Origin: a virus | Virus record (IMG/VR): IMGVR_UViG_3300032116_000159 | Span: 1-64,000 of that record | Reading direction: 5' to 3' (one strand) | Length of the DNA: 64,000 bases | In this document: in pieces, positions 53,794 through 61,416 of the stretch | Layout: each line of letters starts with the position of its first letter | Numbering within the stretch: the first letter of the stretch is position 1 | The notes under the pieces: generated by a model | What the model was told of the DNA's origin: nothing | The model's database searches: none | What the model saw: only the letters and a program-made list of their open reading frames with translations | Made by a program: the position numbers and the translations under genes

Positions 53794-53818
53794 AAAAAAA
53801 AGTCCACGAGAAGTGGAC
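53794..53818 (-). terminator. Rho-independent terminator
   Basis: Minus strand: GTCCAC, TTCTC loop, GTGGAC, followed by eight T. It lies 42 nt after the stop of 53860-54129 and closes the PhoH-amidase-methyltransferase block. The gap from 53605 to 53859 holds only this terminator, the promoter and AT-rich sequence. Confidence 0.88.
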
Positions 53819-53859
53819 CTTTGTAACATATAACCTTTTAGTAACTGAAAACGAATACA

Positions 53860-54129
53860 TTAGCCGGGTGCCATACCTCCCAACTTATAATTTTTTTTCA
53901 GTGCTTCTAAAGCAAGTTCGGCAGTTTCACAAATGCGACTCAATTCATGAATCGTTATTTTGAATTCTTTACCATCGATATAAAACGATCCACATGGTGA
54001 ATGTTTACTTTTTTCACGATAGTCGGAATCTGAATACTCAGGATTCGATTCGAAATCAATTGTGTGAAAAATTCTACCTAACCGCTTTGTTGTTTTTTGG
54101 TCAATACCAAAACGCTGATTTACTGACAT
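53860..54129 (-). CDS. Hypothetical protein
   Basis: 89 residues, starting MSVNQRFGIDQKTTKRLGRI. Beta then helix; a SPCGSFYIDGKEFKITIHEL block is central and the end is LKKNYKLGGMAPG. It starts 10 nt after the methyltransferase gene and is the last gene of its operon. No family recognised. Confidence 0.6.
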   Translation of the reverse strand: MSVNQRFGIDQKTTKRLGRIFHTIDFESNPEYSDSDYREKSKHSPCGSFYIDGKEFKITIHELSRICETAELALEALKKNYKLGGMAPG

Positions 54130-54139
54130 ACGGTAAAAT

Positions 54140-54829
54140 TTAAAAAGTGTTATTAAAAATGACTAATTTGAAAACATTAGGAAAATCCGAATTGTCGAAT
54201 GCGAATTTATAACCTAATCTGAATAAAATATTTGATATTTCCGTAAACGAAAACGTTATATACAAATCTGCGTGTGCATGATTATTGTCGTTGAGAAGCA
54301 TAAATACTGCGCCTTTATCTGCAATACTTAACGACTTCCTTATTACGGATTCTAAATATTCATAACGTGAACGCCCATTGAAATTTCCGTAATCGACGGT
54401 TAAATTTGTGACGTGAAAAACCCAGTCATAACGAATGTCTGTCGGATAATCCGAATCGAAATTTCCTTTGATGAGATTGAAAGAATCTGATGCAGTATGC
54501 TCAGGGTATTTATGTTTTCCGACATCGATCGCCAGTGGATTCAAATCAACACCGGTATATTTAATATTGGTATACTCGAGTTCGTTTTTGATATAGTTAC
54601 CGAAATCGCCACGACCGCAACCAACATCTAAAATCGATGTATCAGTATTATCGAGTATACCAAAAATTGTAGATTGATAAACTGCATTCTGTAGCTCTCT
54701 ATCAGAATACCCCATATATGTCGGGTCGTCGATCATATACGGTTGAAACGTTACATTTGATTCCTCTGTAACAACTTCAGAAAGAGTAGTCTCTGTTGTA
54801 CTTTCTGAAAGATCTGAAAACTTTTTCAT
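54140..54829 (-). CDS. SAM-dependent methyltransferase
   Basis: 229 residues. Class I motif I DVGCGRGDFG (68-77), a following YTGVDLNPLA (91-100) and DWVFHVTNLTV (about 136) fit a Rossmann methyltransferase. The substrate is unknown: small molecule, DNA or protein. The N-terminus MKKFSDLSESTTE is an appendage before the fold and fits the head-targeting leader pattern with LSE at residues 7-9, so the enzyme could be packaged. Alternatively it may be just an acidic N-terminal tail. Confidence 0.75.
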   Translation of the reverse strand: MKKFSDLSESTTETTLSEVVTEESNVTFQPYMIDDPTYMGYSDRELQNAVYQSTIFGILDNTDTSILDVGCGRGDFGNYIKNELEYTNIKYTGVDLNPLAIDVGKHKYPEHTASDSFNLIKGNFDSDYPTDIRYDWVFHVTNLTVDYGNFNGRSRYEYLESVIRKSLSIADKGAVFMLLNDNNHAHADLYITFSFTEISNILFRLGYKFAFDNSDFPNVFKLVIFNNTF

Positions 54830-54879
54830 GACAAAACAATTTGATAATATATATGTGTTGTCATTTTATTTTAACTCTA

Positions 54880-55101
54880 TTAGACTTCGATATTTTTATT
54901 AATTATCGCAGTTGCATTTGTATCGATATAATACATCGAATTTTTGACATCGGTTTGTAAATGCGTATGGTGTGTACCATTCTCCATAATTACCGAAAAT
55001 ACTTTCGATTTACCTTTACGGCCGACTTCGGTAATTTTACCGATCTTGCTCACACCATGATCTTTGACAACTACGATGTCTCCTGTTTTCAATTTTTGCA
55101 T
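54880..55101 (-). CDS. Small KOW/SH3-like protein
   Basis: 73 residues. KTGDIVVVKDHGVSKIGKIT and the following TEVGRKGKSKVFSVIMENGT have the sequence of a KOW or SH3-like barrel of translation and transcription factors. The C-terminus is hydrophilic. A near-perfect Bacteroidetes promoter lies 22-52 nt upstream of the ATG, so the gene is likely read early by host polymerase. Function as a regulator is a guess. Confidence 0.6.
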   Translation of the reverse strand: MQKLKTGDIVVVKDHGVSKIGKITEVGRKGKSKVFSVIMENGTHHTHLQTDVKNSMYYIDTNATAIINKNIEV

Positions 55102-55122
55102 ATTTTAGATTTTTTGTTCATA

Positions 55123-55153
55123 CAAATATACAATAATTTTTTCGAATAGCAAA
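55123..55153 (-). promoter_or_regulatory. Bacteroidetes-type promoter
   Basis: Minus strand: TTTG, then 19 nt, then TATATTTG. This is the consensus TTTG-N19-TAnnTTTG of Bacteroidetes promoters, with both boxes perfect. The start of transcription should be about 7 nt further on, giving a short leader before ATG 55101. Confidence 0.7.
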
Positions 55154-55158
55154 ATTAA

Positions 55159-56136
55159 TTAGAGACTATTTATCATTTCGACTAATAATTTTTGAGGTGA
55201 CACATCGCTCTTATCTTTTCTGACATTTGTGTGTGAAAGCAAACCTTTAACTTTACCGTCACGAGCAGATTGATTGAATTCAAATGCCTTTGCAGCACCG
55301 ACTTTAGATATCCAAGCCTTTAAACCTAAATCGGTATTGATACCGGTTTTCTTCTCTATACTTTTAATCAACGCATATAAAGATTCGATTTGATTTTCGG
55401 TGTATTTATGCCAGTACTGATAACCTCTAAACTTAAAACCTAAATCGACTATATTTGCATCTGGTACGCGTACACCAGTGTACGTATAAAACGCACTACC
55501 TTTTTGTGTAAGATACCCCATATTACAAATCTCTATACCGATCGAATGGACATGCATATGCATACTGATACCGTCTTTTGACGTACTACCTAAATGCCAA
55601 CCGAAATAGTCATCAGGTATACATTTAAGTATACGGCCGTCATGGTCAGATTTGCCGGTTTTTATATCGTGCCCTCCTATAACATAGTGGGTGCCTATAC
55701 GTCCACGACTATCAGAGTTCCAATCAGTAATTGTATTATACGGATTCGACCAACCAGATGTATGATGTAAAAACAAGTATTCCTTTTTTGGAACTTTGCC
55801 GTTAGAGGTTACATATTCATCCGAGTCCAACATGAATAACTCGAATGCAGCATCGGTTTCCGATATATCGGTAGTCGAATCTGAGTCTTCGGATTTCGAT
55901 GTGTCACTGTAAATTTCAGTTTCAAGTTTAGATAAGGCTTCGTTATCACTGCCAAGTCTTTGAGTAATCGATTCGTAAACTGCATCGGTTAACACATCGG
56001 AAGATCCATTACCGTAACGTAAATTATAGTTTTTTACAGCTGCTTTAGTGTGTTCATCGTATACACCATTTGAAGGTGTGATACCTAATAACGTTTGAAC
56101 AATTCGGATTTTGTTAGAATCAATAGTTACGCTCAT
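55159..56136 (-). CDS. N-acetylmuramoyl-L-alanine amidase endolysin
   Basis: 325 residues. Residues 1-65 resemble a peptidoglycan-binding domain (IRIVQTLLGITPSNGVYDEH). Residues about 118-260 are an Amidase_2 domain: LFLHHTSGWSNP (first zinc His), DYFGWHLG (His), MHVHSIGIEICNMGYL, with KVKGLLSHTNVRKDKSDVSP giving the last His and an Asp. It cleaves the amide bond between muramic acid and L-Ala. No signal peptide, so release needs a holin; none was recognised with certainty nearby. Confidence 0.85.
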   Translation of the reverse strand: MSVTIDSNKIRIVQTLLGITPSNGVYDEHTKAAVKNYNLRYGNGSSDVLTDAVYESITQRLGSDNEALSKLETEIYSDTSKSEDSDSTTDISETDAAFELFMLDSDEYVTSNGKVPKKEYLFLHHTSGWSNPYNTITDWNSDSRGRIGTHYVIGGHDIKTGKSDHDGRILKCIPDDYFGWHLGSTSKDGISMHMHVHSIGIEICNMGYLTQKGSAFYTYTGVRVPDANIVDLGFKFRGYQYWHKYTENQIESLYALIKSIEKKTGINTDLGLKAWISKVGAAKAFEFNQSARDGKVKGLLSHTNVRKDKSDVSPQKLLVEMINSL

Positions 56137-56140
56137 AATT

Positions 56141-56647
56141 TTAACTCTTTATTGGACATGCTAAAAACATCGAACCTGACCATTCGAAGTCTCTTTTCAA
56201 AAATAAATTACGGTATGTGCCACCTAATGTCATAATATGTGCTGCTAATACCGCACAGAAAATATTTAACCATGCAGCATAGTTTAGATTGCCTGGTATT
56301 GTAGGTCCTTTAAATATACCAGGAAATGTCACTGTCGCGTACCCTAATGGACCGACGACGGTCTGACCATTCCAATATGAATAGAATGCCGGTGCCATTT
56401 GTGTAAATACATTTACAGGCCGTGCGCCGTATTTACGATTCGCATCGAATACCGACTGTAAACCGTTACGCAAAACCGATGTACGTGTAGGTGCTAATAT
56501 TGCTCTACCACCGCCAGTCATCACTTCGAAATGACGTAATACTAAATCGGTATATGCATCTGCAATAACACGTGCTTGTTTTGTTTTACTCTGATGAGGT
56601 GGAACTAAACTCGCTAATAATTCTGCTTTAAATAAGAAATAACTCAT
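56141..56647 (-). CDS. Putative virion protein
   Basis: 168 residues, starting MSYFLFKAELLASLVPPHQS. Hydrophobic and Ala/Gly-rich, with a PVNVFTQMAPAFYSYWNGQT then VVGPLGYATVTFPG pattern that recurs in other myophages. It lies between amidase and beta-helix genes, 4 nt from the former. A virion or membrane-associated role (LNIFCAVLAAHIMTLGGTYR could be a membrane helix) is possible; a holin function cannot be excluded. Confidence 0.55.
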   Translation of the reverse strand: MSYFLFKAELLASLVPPHQSKTKQARVIADAYTDLVLRHFEVMTGGGRAILAPTRTSVLRNGLQSVFDANRKYGARPVNVFTQMAPAFYSYWNGQTVVGPLGYATVTFPGIFKGPTIPGNLNYAAWLNIFCAVLAAHIMTLGGTYRNLFLKRDFEWSGSMFLACPIKS

Positions 56648-57574
56648 TTACCAATACCTTGGAATTTCACCTTCTGATATACGAGTTTCAAGTTCAAGAT
56701 TCTCGTTATAATTCGAATCGGTATGTGTGCCTGATAGTATACATGATCGATTTTCTAAAACACAACCGGTCACTCTTGAATCGCCTTGTATTTGTGCAGT
56801 ATCGATAATTATCGAATTTGTAACCCAAGATTTTCCACGGCATAATGCACCAGTGTTCAGAATACAGTTATCGATTTGTGATTCTTCGAATACCATACTT
56901 GCATTCTCTAAGAGCGAATTCTTTACAACTGCATTATGCTTAATTTCTACAAGATCCTTTATGTGTGACGATTCGATTCGGCAGTTATCGTGGATACGTG
57001 CGTAGTTTTCAATTCGACTATTTACGATTTCTGCATTATCGTAAACAAGGCAGTTTTCTGTGACATATGAACCGTCAAGTATTTTAGCATTACCGAAAAC
57101 TCTTGCACGATGGTCAACCCAAACAGGATTATCAGGATCCAAATTGTCAAGCGATTCCACATAACCACCGATCGTGTAAATTTCTATAGTTTTAGGTATA
57201 ATTAACGAATCAGGATTATCGAGTAGTTTGTCGTTTTTTGTAAACTCTGAACGATAACGATTCAGTTCGTATTCGCACTTAATCTTTTCGGTAGCCAGTT
57301 TTTTAACTTTTTCCGCATCGTTTTTTTCCATAGCGTTGGAAATTAAACCGTCGAAACTGTCGTATGCTTTCTGAATTGTGTCAAGATAACGCTGCATCAG
57401 TTTTTTGTGTTTCTGTGCAGTTTCAGTATCTGTAATTCCTTGTATCGATTTAGGTGAAATTTGAAACGTGCGCATTGCTATAACGCGATGCAGTTTGATT
57501 TCACGATTTTCCTTAGGATGTCTTATGATAATAGTATCGTTGTCTAATAGACCGATATAACCGTTACTCTTCAT
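56648..57574 (-). CDS. Left-handed beta-helix protein
   Basis: 308 residues. Residues about 1-140 are a helical, charged domain. Residues about 145-285 have the hexapeptide pattern of left-handed beta-helices (AKILDGSYVTENCLVYDNAE, IENYARIHDNCRIESSHIKD, AVVKNSLLENASMVFEESQI), about 20-23 turns of [LIV]-G/N-X4. Such prisms form trimers and appear in acyltransferases and in phage spikes. No acetyltransferase catalytic His is seen, so a structural or spike role is more likely. Confidence 0.7.
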   Translation of the reverse strand: MKSNGYIGLLDNDTIIIRHPKENREIKLHRVIAMRTFQISPKSIQGITDTETAQKHKKLMQRYLDTIQKAYDSFDGLISNAMEKNDAEKVKKLATEKIKCEYELNRYRSEFTKNDKLLDNPDSLIIPKTIEIYTIGGYVESLDNLDPDNPVWVDHRARVFGNAKILDGSYVTENCLVYDNAEIVNSRIENYARIHDNCRIESSHIKDLVEIKHNAVVKNSLLENASMVFEESQIDNCILNTGALCRGKSWVTNSIIIDTAQIQGDSRVTGCVLENRSCILSGTHTDSNYNENLELETRISEGEIPRYW

Positions 57575-57587
57575 GATGTATTTTTAT

Positions 57588-57598
57588 TATAAATATCC
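57588..57598 (-). promoter_or_regulatory. Recurring ATATTTAT motif (copy 9)
   Basis: GGATATTTATA on the minus strand, 13 nt before the ATG at 57574, in the gap after the PhoH gene. Confidence 0.4.
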
Positions 57599-57622
57599 TT
57601 ACCAAATCGATTTTACTGCGTA

Positions 57623-58282
57623 TTACGAATTTAACAGTCTTAATACGTTTTTCACTGCTTCATGACGATGATTTTGCGTAAGTGTAGCGACATGTACATA
57701 TTCAGATTTCGAAATTTTTTCAATATCGTGTACTGCCGATGTCAATCGGTTTTTCAAGTCGATTTGTGCAGGGTCACCACAAAAAATCATTATACTATTT
57801 TGACCTAATCTACCTAATGCCATTTGCAATTGCGCCCGTGTAAGATTCTGGTATTCGTCAACAATACACACTGCATTATCGAATGTTTGTCCTCTAAAGT
57901 GAGTTAACGCAATCAATTCAATTGTACCGTCTTCGTATAGTGATTGGATTTTTTTACCATCGTAAATCTTCATCAAATTCGATTTAATCGGAACCATCCA
58001 AGGTTCCATTTTTTCCTTTAAATCACCTGGTAAGAATCCGTTATCTTCAGTTGATACGGACGGCCGTGTTATAATTATTTTCGTCTTCTCACGTTTGAAA
58101 ATTAAATCTAATGCGATTTGACATGCCAATAAAGTTTTACCACAACCGGCTTCACCATGAATAAAACTGTATGCCTTTTCAATAACAATTTTCTTCGCTT
58201 CTTTCTGTTCCTCATCCAATGATATTTTATAGGTTATTGGATTTTTTGGGACTCTCTTTTCTTTTTTCTGTTCATCAATCAT
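57623..58282 (-). CDS. phoH: PhoH-like ATPase
   Basis: 219 residues. Walker A GEAGCGKT at 43-50 and Walker B with VDEYQN at about 141-146, then LGQNSIMIFCGDPAQIDLKN, the PhoH hallmark. PhoH-like proteins are common in marine T4-like phages and belong to a helicase-like P-loop group, thought to act on RNA or on phosphate-starvation responses; the exact job is not settled. Start overlaps the stop of 58275-58547. Confidence 0.88.
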   Translation of the reverse strand: MIDEQKKEKRVPKNPITYKISLDEEQKEAKKIVIEKAYSFIHGEAGCGKTLLACQIALDLIFKREKTKIIITRPSVSTEDNGFLPGDLKEKMEPWMVPIKSNLMKIYDGKKIQSLYEDGTIELIALTHFRGQTFDNAVCIVDEYQNLTRAQLQMALGRLGQNSIMIFCGDPAQIDLKNRLTSAVHDIEKISKSEYVHVATLTQNHRHEAVKNVLRLLNS

Positions 58283-58547
58283 CTGTTTCCTCTATTAGTA
58301 TTATGAGATCCGAATCGCCTTTAAGTATACGATGGTATACTTCTTTACCGATTTCAAGTTTTAGACCATCGGTTAAACTTATAGGCAGTTCGTCTTCGAA
58401 TTGAAACTTCCAATTACCGCTTTGAACGATTTCGACTGTGCGATTTTTATAATCACGGTGCCAAACCAATTCAGATTCGTTTAGATTATCCACCTTAAAT
58501 ATTCGTGTGAATCGATTCGACTCGTGCGGCGTATCTGTGTATACCAT
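58275..58547 (-). CDS. Small cupin-like protein
   Basis: 90 residues from ATG 58547, which forms TAATG with the stop of the gene upstream (a TTG at 58553 is less likely). The pattern SELVWHRDYKNRTVEIVQSG, WKFQFEDELPISL, VYHRILKGDSDLIILIEE resembles small cupin-like proteins found in many phages next to PhoH-type genes. Metal-binding His residues are partly present. Function unknown. Confidence 0.6.
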   Translation of the reverse strand: MVYTDTPHESNRFTRIFKVDNLNESELVWHRDYKNRTVEIVQSGNWKFQFEDELPISLTDGLKLEIGKEVYHRILKGDSDLIILIEETDD

Positions 58548-59116
58548 TACCAATAAGTGTTCATGTTATCGCCTAAACCTAATGTTTTAGCGTAACGCGG
58601 TAATCTACAAGACCAATAACCAGGGCTGGTTCTGTCTGTTTTATCTTTACAATTATGACGGTCTGCAAATGCTTTACGTCTCTCAGGATCTTTGAATTTA
58701 ACTGCTAAACTACCTCCACCATCTTTTGCACCGAAGGCTACTTTTCGTATGTTACCACTTGAAGGATCTTTTACAAACACATAAAACTTTTTCGATCCGC
58801 CACGTTTAGGTTTACCTAATTCAACTTCGCGTCCTTGGTATTCTGCCTCGTTTACAAATGGTAAATCTAATGGAACACGTTCACCATTGTATAATCCGAA
58901 TTCACCTAAATCGGTCTGCAACATATCGGTGTCGTTTTCATTATAATATTTACCAGATCGGCATAAAGTTTTTGCTTCGTTTATAACTTCAAAAAATTTA
59001 GCGCTACCATGACGAAATATATTTTTTGAGACCGGTATATTGTTTTCTATATGATAACGAAGTTCCTTTGAAATTGCAGTCTCCGTTTCGAGTAGTAAAC
59101 TTTTTATGCTAATCAT
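58547..59116 (-). CDS. Putative internal head protein with conserved YWSCR domain
   Basis: 189 residues. Starts MISIKSLLLETETAISKELR, a leader with LLLE at residues 7-10. The C-terminal half (KKFYVFVKDPSSGNIRKVAF, FKDPERRKAFADRHNC, SPGYWSCRLPRYAKTL) is a domain found widely in T4-like phages (I associate it with DUF5754). The His/Cys pattern of RHNC-KDKTDR-SPGYWSC suggests metal binding. Located right upstream of the cupin and PhoH genes. Likely packaged or virion-linked; function unknown. Confidence 0.65.
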   Translation of the reverse strand: MISIKSLLLETETAISKELRYHIENNIPVSKNIFRHGSAKFFEVINEAKTLCRSGKYYNENDTDMLQTDLGEFGLYNGERVPLDLPFVNEAEYQGREVELGKPKRGGSKKFYVFVKDPSSGNIRKVAFGAKDGGGSLAVKFKDPERRKAFADRHNCKDKTDRTSPGYWSCRLPRYAKTLGLGDNMNTYW

Positions 59117-59152
59117 CGCTTACCTGTTTAGTAATATATATAGACAGAGAAA

Positions 59153-59170
59153 GATCTTATCACTAAGATC
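59153..59170 (-). terminator. Weak terminator candidate
   Basis: 7-bp perfect stem (GATCTTA/TAAGATC, 4-nt loop), followed on the minus strand by TTTCTCTGTC, a poor T-tract. It lies after the QueD-like gene. Could be an attenuator or chance. Confidence 0.35.
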
Positions 59171-59215
59171 CTTCTGTTAAATTTGAGTTTATTTTAAATA
59201 ACTGTACAAGTATAG

Positions 59216-59677
59216 TTACTCGCCGTAACTCGCTGAATTTTTCGCATGCTCATAAACTTCAACTTTTGTAACTCTGACTCGGTTGTCGGTTTCAAGTTTT
59301 ACAAAATTGTTTATTTGATTGAACAAAAACTCAGCAAATCTTTCACATCCTACTGCATCTAATACTCGCAATTGAATTATACCTAAATCAGCCAATTCAC
59401 GGAATTTATCTAAATAAGGGTCATCCTCTGCTACAATAGTTGTATGGTCTAAAAGATAATCGAAATACTCTTTCGGTGTTTTACCATCGATTTTATTTTT
59501 GGCACGTTTCATACCGCCAAAATCCCAAACCCAATTACGTTCGTCTAAATCCCCTTCGAACCATACTCTAAATGATACCGCATAACCATGCAGGTATTTA
59601 CAATGAGTACCTTCAGCTCTCCATTGACGGAAGCATGCTGAATACCCATCGAATAATTTTGATGATGTAAACTTCAT
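59216..59677 (-). CDS. QueD/6-pyruvoyltetrahydropterin synthase-like protein
   Basis: 153 residues. SACFRQWRAEGTHCKYLHGY (13-32) followed by WVWDFGGMKRAKNKIDG and DHTTIVAEDDP, then AVGCERFAEFLFNQI and VEVYEHAKNSASY, fits the PTPS/QueD family, often phage-encoded in marine T4-like phages. Catalytic Cys26 is present and His30 aligns with the second zinc His, but the first zinc His is Phe16 and the third is Tyr32. So two of the three usual zinc ligands are missing or shifted. Activity may be changed. No other queuosine genes were seen here. Confidence 0.75.
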   Translation of the reverse strand: MKFTSSKLFDGYSACFRQWRAEGTHCKYLHGYAVSFRVWFEGDLDERNWVWDFGGMKRAKNKIDGKTPKEYFDYLLDHTTIVAEDDPYLDKFRELADLGIIQLRVLDAVGCERFAEFLFNQINNFVKLETDNRVRVTKVEVYEHAKNSASYGE

Positions 59678-59732
59678 AAACTTTTTTTTAGAATATACAA
59701 AATAAAACTCGATTTACCAAATAAAATCGGAA

Positions 59733-60002
59733 TTAATTTAATTTATCCGGTTCGATTGTGTCATGTTCTTTAATTGCCGATACGAGTTCGTATTGTGCAA
59801 TTGTTGCCCACCCGTCAATACCTTCCTTTACAAGAGTTATAAACGATGGAACCATAAGTGGGCTCTGAGGTCCTAACTCATCGATATACATTGCGCTTTT
59901 CACGTCTTCATTACCTTCAGTACCGTCATTTAGAAACATCGGAAAAGGTATCGACAGTTCCGCAATTTCTTCAAGCCTTTCAGGATCCATACTGTTTTCC
60001 AT
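59733..60002 (-). CDS. Hypothetical acidic protein
   Basis: 89 residues from ATG 60002, which has an AAAGG site 7 nt before; an earlier ATG at 60020 lacks one. Starts MENSMDPERLEEIAELSIPF, acidic, ends IKEHDTIEPDKLN. No family recognised. It lies in the early region of small genes. Confidence 0.6.
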   Translation of the reverse strand: MENSMDPERLEEIAELSIPFPMFLNDGTEGNEDVKSAMYIDELGPQSPLMVPSFITLVKEGIDGWATIAQYELVSAIKEHDTIEPDKLN

Positions 60003-60018
60003 TCGATATCCTTTATAC

Positions 60019-60028
60019 ATAAATATTA
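60019..60028 (-). promoter_or_regulatory. Recurring ATATTTAT motif (copy 10)
   Basis: TAATATTTAT on the minus strand, 16 nt before ATG 60002, overlapping the end of the gene upstream, with AAAGG between. Confidence 0.4.
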
Positions 60029-60331
60029 ACTTTTAGATAATTCAGATGGATAAACTGCAACAACTACCAGTTCACCTTCCTTGAAATTTTTATAATTAGA
60101 ATTGCGTATACGTTCACATAATACACGCAGTTGAACTGCCTTTCCTCCAAGTATTGTATTTAGATTCTTTTCGAAAAATCTCACACGTGATTTGAATTCA
60201 TACGGATTAGAGACCTTTTCGGTATACGCACATGTCACATCGGATGTCAGATTCATAAGAGGGTCTGTTACGTATCCGATGTGACGATTTGTATTTTTTT
60301 CAACAACTTTAAAACCTATGCGCATTGCCAT
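60026..60331 (-). CDS. Hypothetical protein
   Basis: 101 residues from ATG 60331, which lies directly behind the stop of the gene upstream (TAATATG); a TTG at 60346 would overlap it. Starts MAMRIGFKVVEKNTNRHIGY, beta-rich, with VRFFEKNLNTILGGKAVQLR central. No family recognised. Confidence 0.6.
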   Translation of the reverse strand: MAMRIGFKVVEKNTNRHIGYVTDPLMNLTSDVTCAYTEKVSNPYEFKSRVRFFEKNLNTILGGKAVQLRVLCERIRNSNYKNFKEGELVVVAVYPSELSKS

Positions 60332-60332
60332 A

Positions 60333-60659
60333 TTAAAAATCTTCAAATGTCACATCCGCATTGATGCCTCCGTGTTTTAAAACAACTTGTTCGATAAGTT
60401 TCATTGGTATATAACCGTATACAGTTCCTGTAGGATCTGCAGGATTGTCTGCATACGTGATTATCAGATCTTCTGGTTCTGAAGGGAACCCGATTTCCAT
60501 CGCTGAAAATTGTGGACCGGTTTTTCTTGGTATCGAGTATGCCATTTCGTTGCCTTGTACCGACATTTTAAAACCGTCCATGCAAACGATTTTAGGTCGG
60601 TGTCGTACAGTACCGCAACGAATCATAAATTCGGTTAGTGTTATAGGTGTCGGTTCCAT
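60333..60659 (-). CDS. Hypothetical protein with conserved phage motif
   Basis: 108 residues. CGTVRHRPKIVCMDGFKMSV, SAMEIGFPSEPEDLIITYAD and TGTVYGYIPMKLIEQVVLKH form a motif set seen in many myophages of varied hosts. Two Cys (Cys15, Cys26) near the start. Function unknown; early-region position suggests a host-takeover or metabolic role. Confidence 0.65.
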   Translation of the reverse strand: MEPTPITLTEFMIRCGTVRHRPKIVCMDGFKMSVQGNEMAYSIPRKTGPQFSAMEIGFPSEPEDLIITYADNPADPTGTVYGYIPMKLIEQVVLKHGGINADVTFEDF

Positions 60660-60670
60660 ATATTATCGAT

Positions 60671-60886
60671 TTATTTTGATGATTCGGATTCGACTGTCGG
60701 CAATGTTCTTCCGGTAAGTTCTTCGTAATCGTCAGGATTTACAGTTCTTACTACTTTGGCGACTCGTTTCAATTCCTTCTCAGAAGGCAGTTTAACATCA
60801 CCGATATAGTTGTTAATCAGTTCATCGAAATCGTTCGATGCGTCGTCGGTTAAATGGTCTAAATAAAACTCTTTCATACGTCCCAT
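60671..60886 (-). CDS. Hypothetical acidic protein
   Basis: 71 residues, starting MGRMKEFYLDHLTDDASNDF, acidic and helical; ends LTGRTLPTVESESSK. No family recognised. It lies 11 nt before the gene at 60333. Confidence 0.55.
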   Translation of the reverse strand: MGRMKEFYLDHLTDDASNDFDELINNYIGDVKLPSEKELKRVAKVVRTVNPDDYEELTGRTLPTVESESSK

Positions 60887-60973
60887 AATTCAATGTTTAA
60901 ATGGTTAATTAATTATATTGTAAAAATAGAAGTCTTTTCTGAGATATCCAAATTATTTGGAATCTTTTTTTAA

Positions 60974-61162
60974 TTATTTTTCGATTAATAATTTAAGTTC
61001 ATGTGCGGCCTGACGTATACTTGAATTCAAGTAACCGACCTCGTATGCGATTTGTGAATGGACATCGTCAGAATATGCACGAGAGGATTCCAGTGCGGTT
61101 TTCTCTATCGATTCAATGAATCCGATAATTTCTACTAATCTGTTTTCTGTTTCTCTATTCAT
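60974..61162 (-). CDS. Small helical protein
   Basis: 62 residues from ATG 61162 (MNRETENRLVEIIGFIESIE), chosen over an earlier frame start at 61237 because the longer form overlaps the gene upstream by 73 nt. Helical, with AYEVGYLNSSIRQAAHELKL at the end. No family recognised. Confidence 0.5.
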   Translation of the reverse strand: MNRETENRLVEIIGFIESIEKTALESSRAYSDDVHSQIAYEVGYLNSSIRQAAHELKLLIEK

Positions 61163-61164
61163 GA

Positions 61165-61362
61165 TTATCGTTTTACAGGTAAACCTAATTGCGCAGCTGC
61201 GTAATTTATATGTTTTTGCGTTGTCACCGACCACCAACCTAATTGATGTAATGCAACACCTGGTTCGACACGTGCAACTAATGTATCATACGATTTAACG
61301 TATTCGAAGCCGTCAAGTCCGTAGGCCAATTGAAGATTCATTTTGTACTTTGGAAATTTCAT
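61165..61362 (-). CDS. Small protein with DUF8033-like motif
   Basis: 65 residues. SYDTLVARVEPGVALHQLGW followed by WSVTTQKHINYAAAQLGLPV resembles a small domain, found in phages and plasmids, that I associate with DUF8033 (pattern S-T-KHINY-A). Function unknown. The sequence before its ATG is a copy of that before ATG 61644 (see repeats). Confidence 0.55.
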   Translation of the reverse strand: MKFPKYKMNLQLAYGLDGFEYVKSYDTLVARVEPGVALHQLGWWSVTTQKHINYAAAQLGLPVKR

Positions 61363-61364
61363 GT

Positions 61365-61414
61365 TTTAATTATTTAAGTGTGATTAATTGAAAATATAAC
61401 TTGTAACATCGGCT
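61365..61414 (-). repeat. Duplicated intergenic segment, copy B
   Basis: Shares GCCGATGTTACAAGTTA and AATAATTAA-type flank with 61645-61693. The same segment in copy A encodes the C-terminal TADVTSY of 61662-61862. Here it follows the stop of 61417-61644 in frame, so it is a non-coding relic of that end. Confidence 0.75.
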
Positions 61415-61416
61415 GT

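Noticed and set aside
56141-56647. Holin next to the amidase
   Set aside because: Only one weakly hydrophobic stretch and virion-like motifs; not enough for a holin call.
60947-60970. Hairpin TCCAAA-TTA-TTTGGA followed by T7 on the plus strand, like a plus-strand terminator
   Set aside because: There are no plus-strand genes here, the stem is only six AT-rich pairs, and on the minus strand no T-tract follows.
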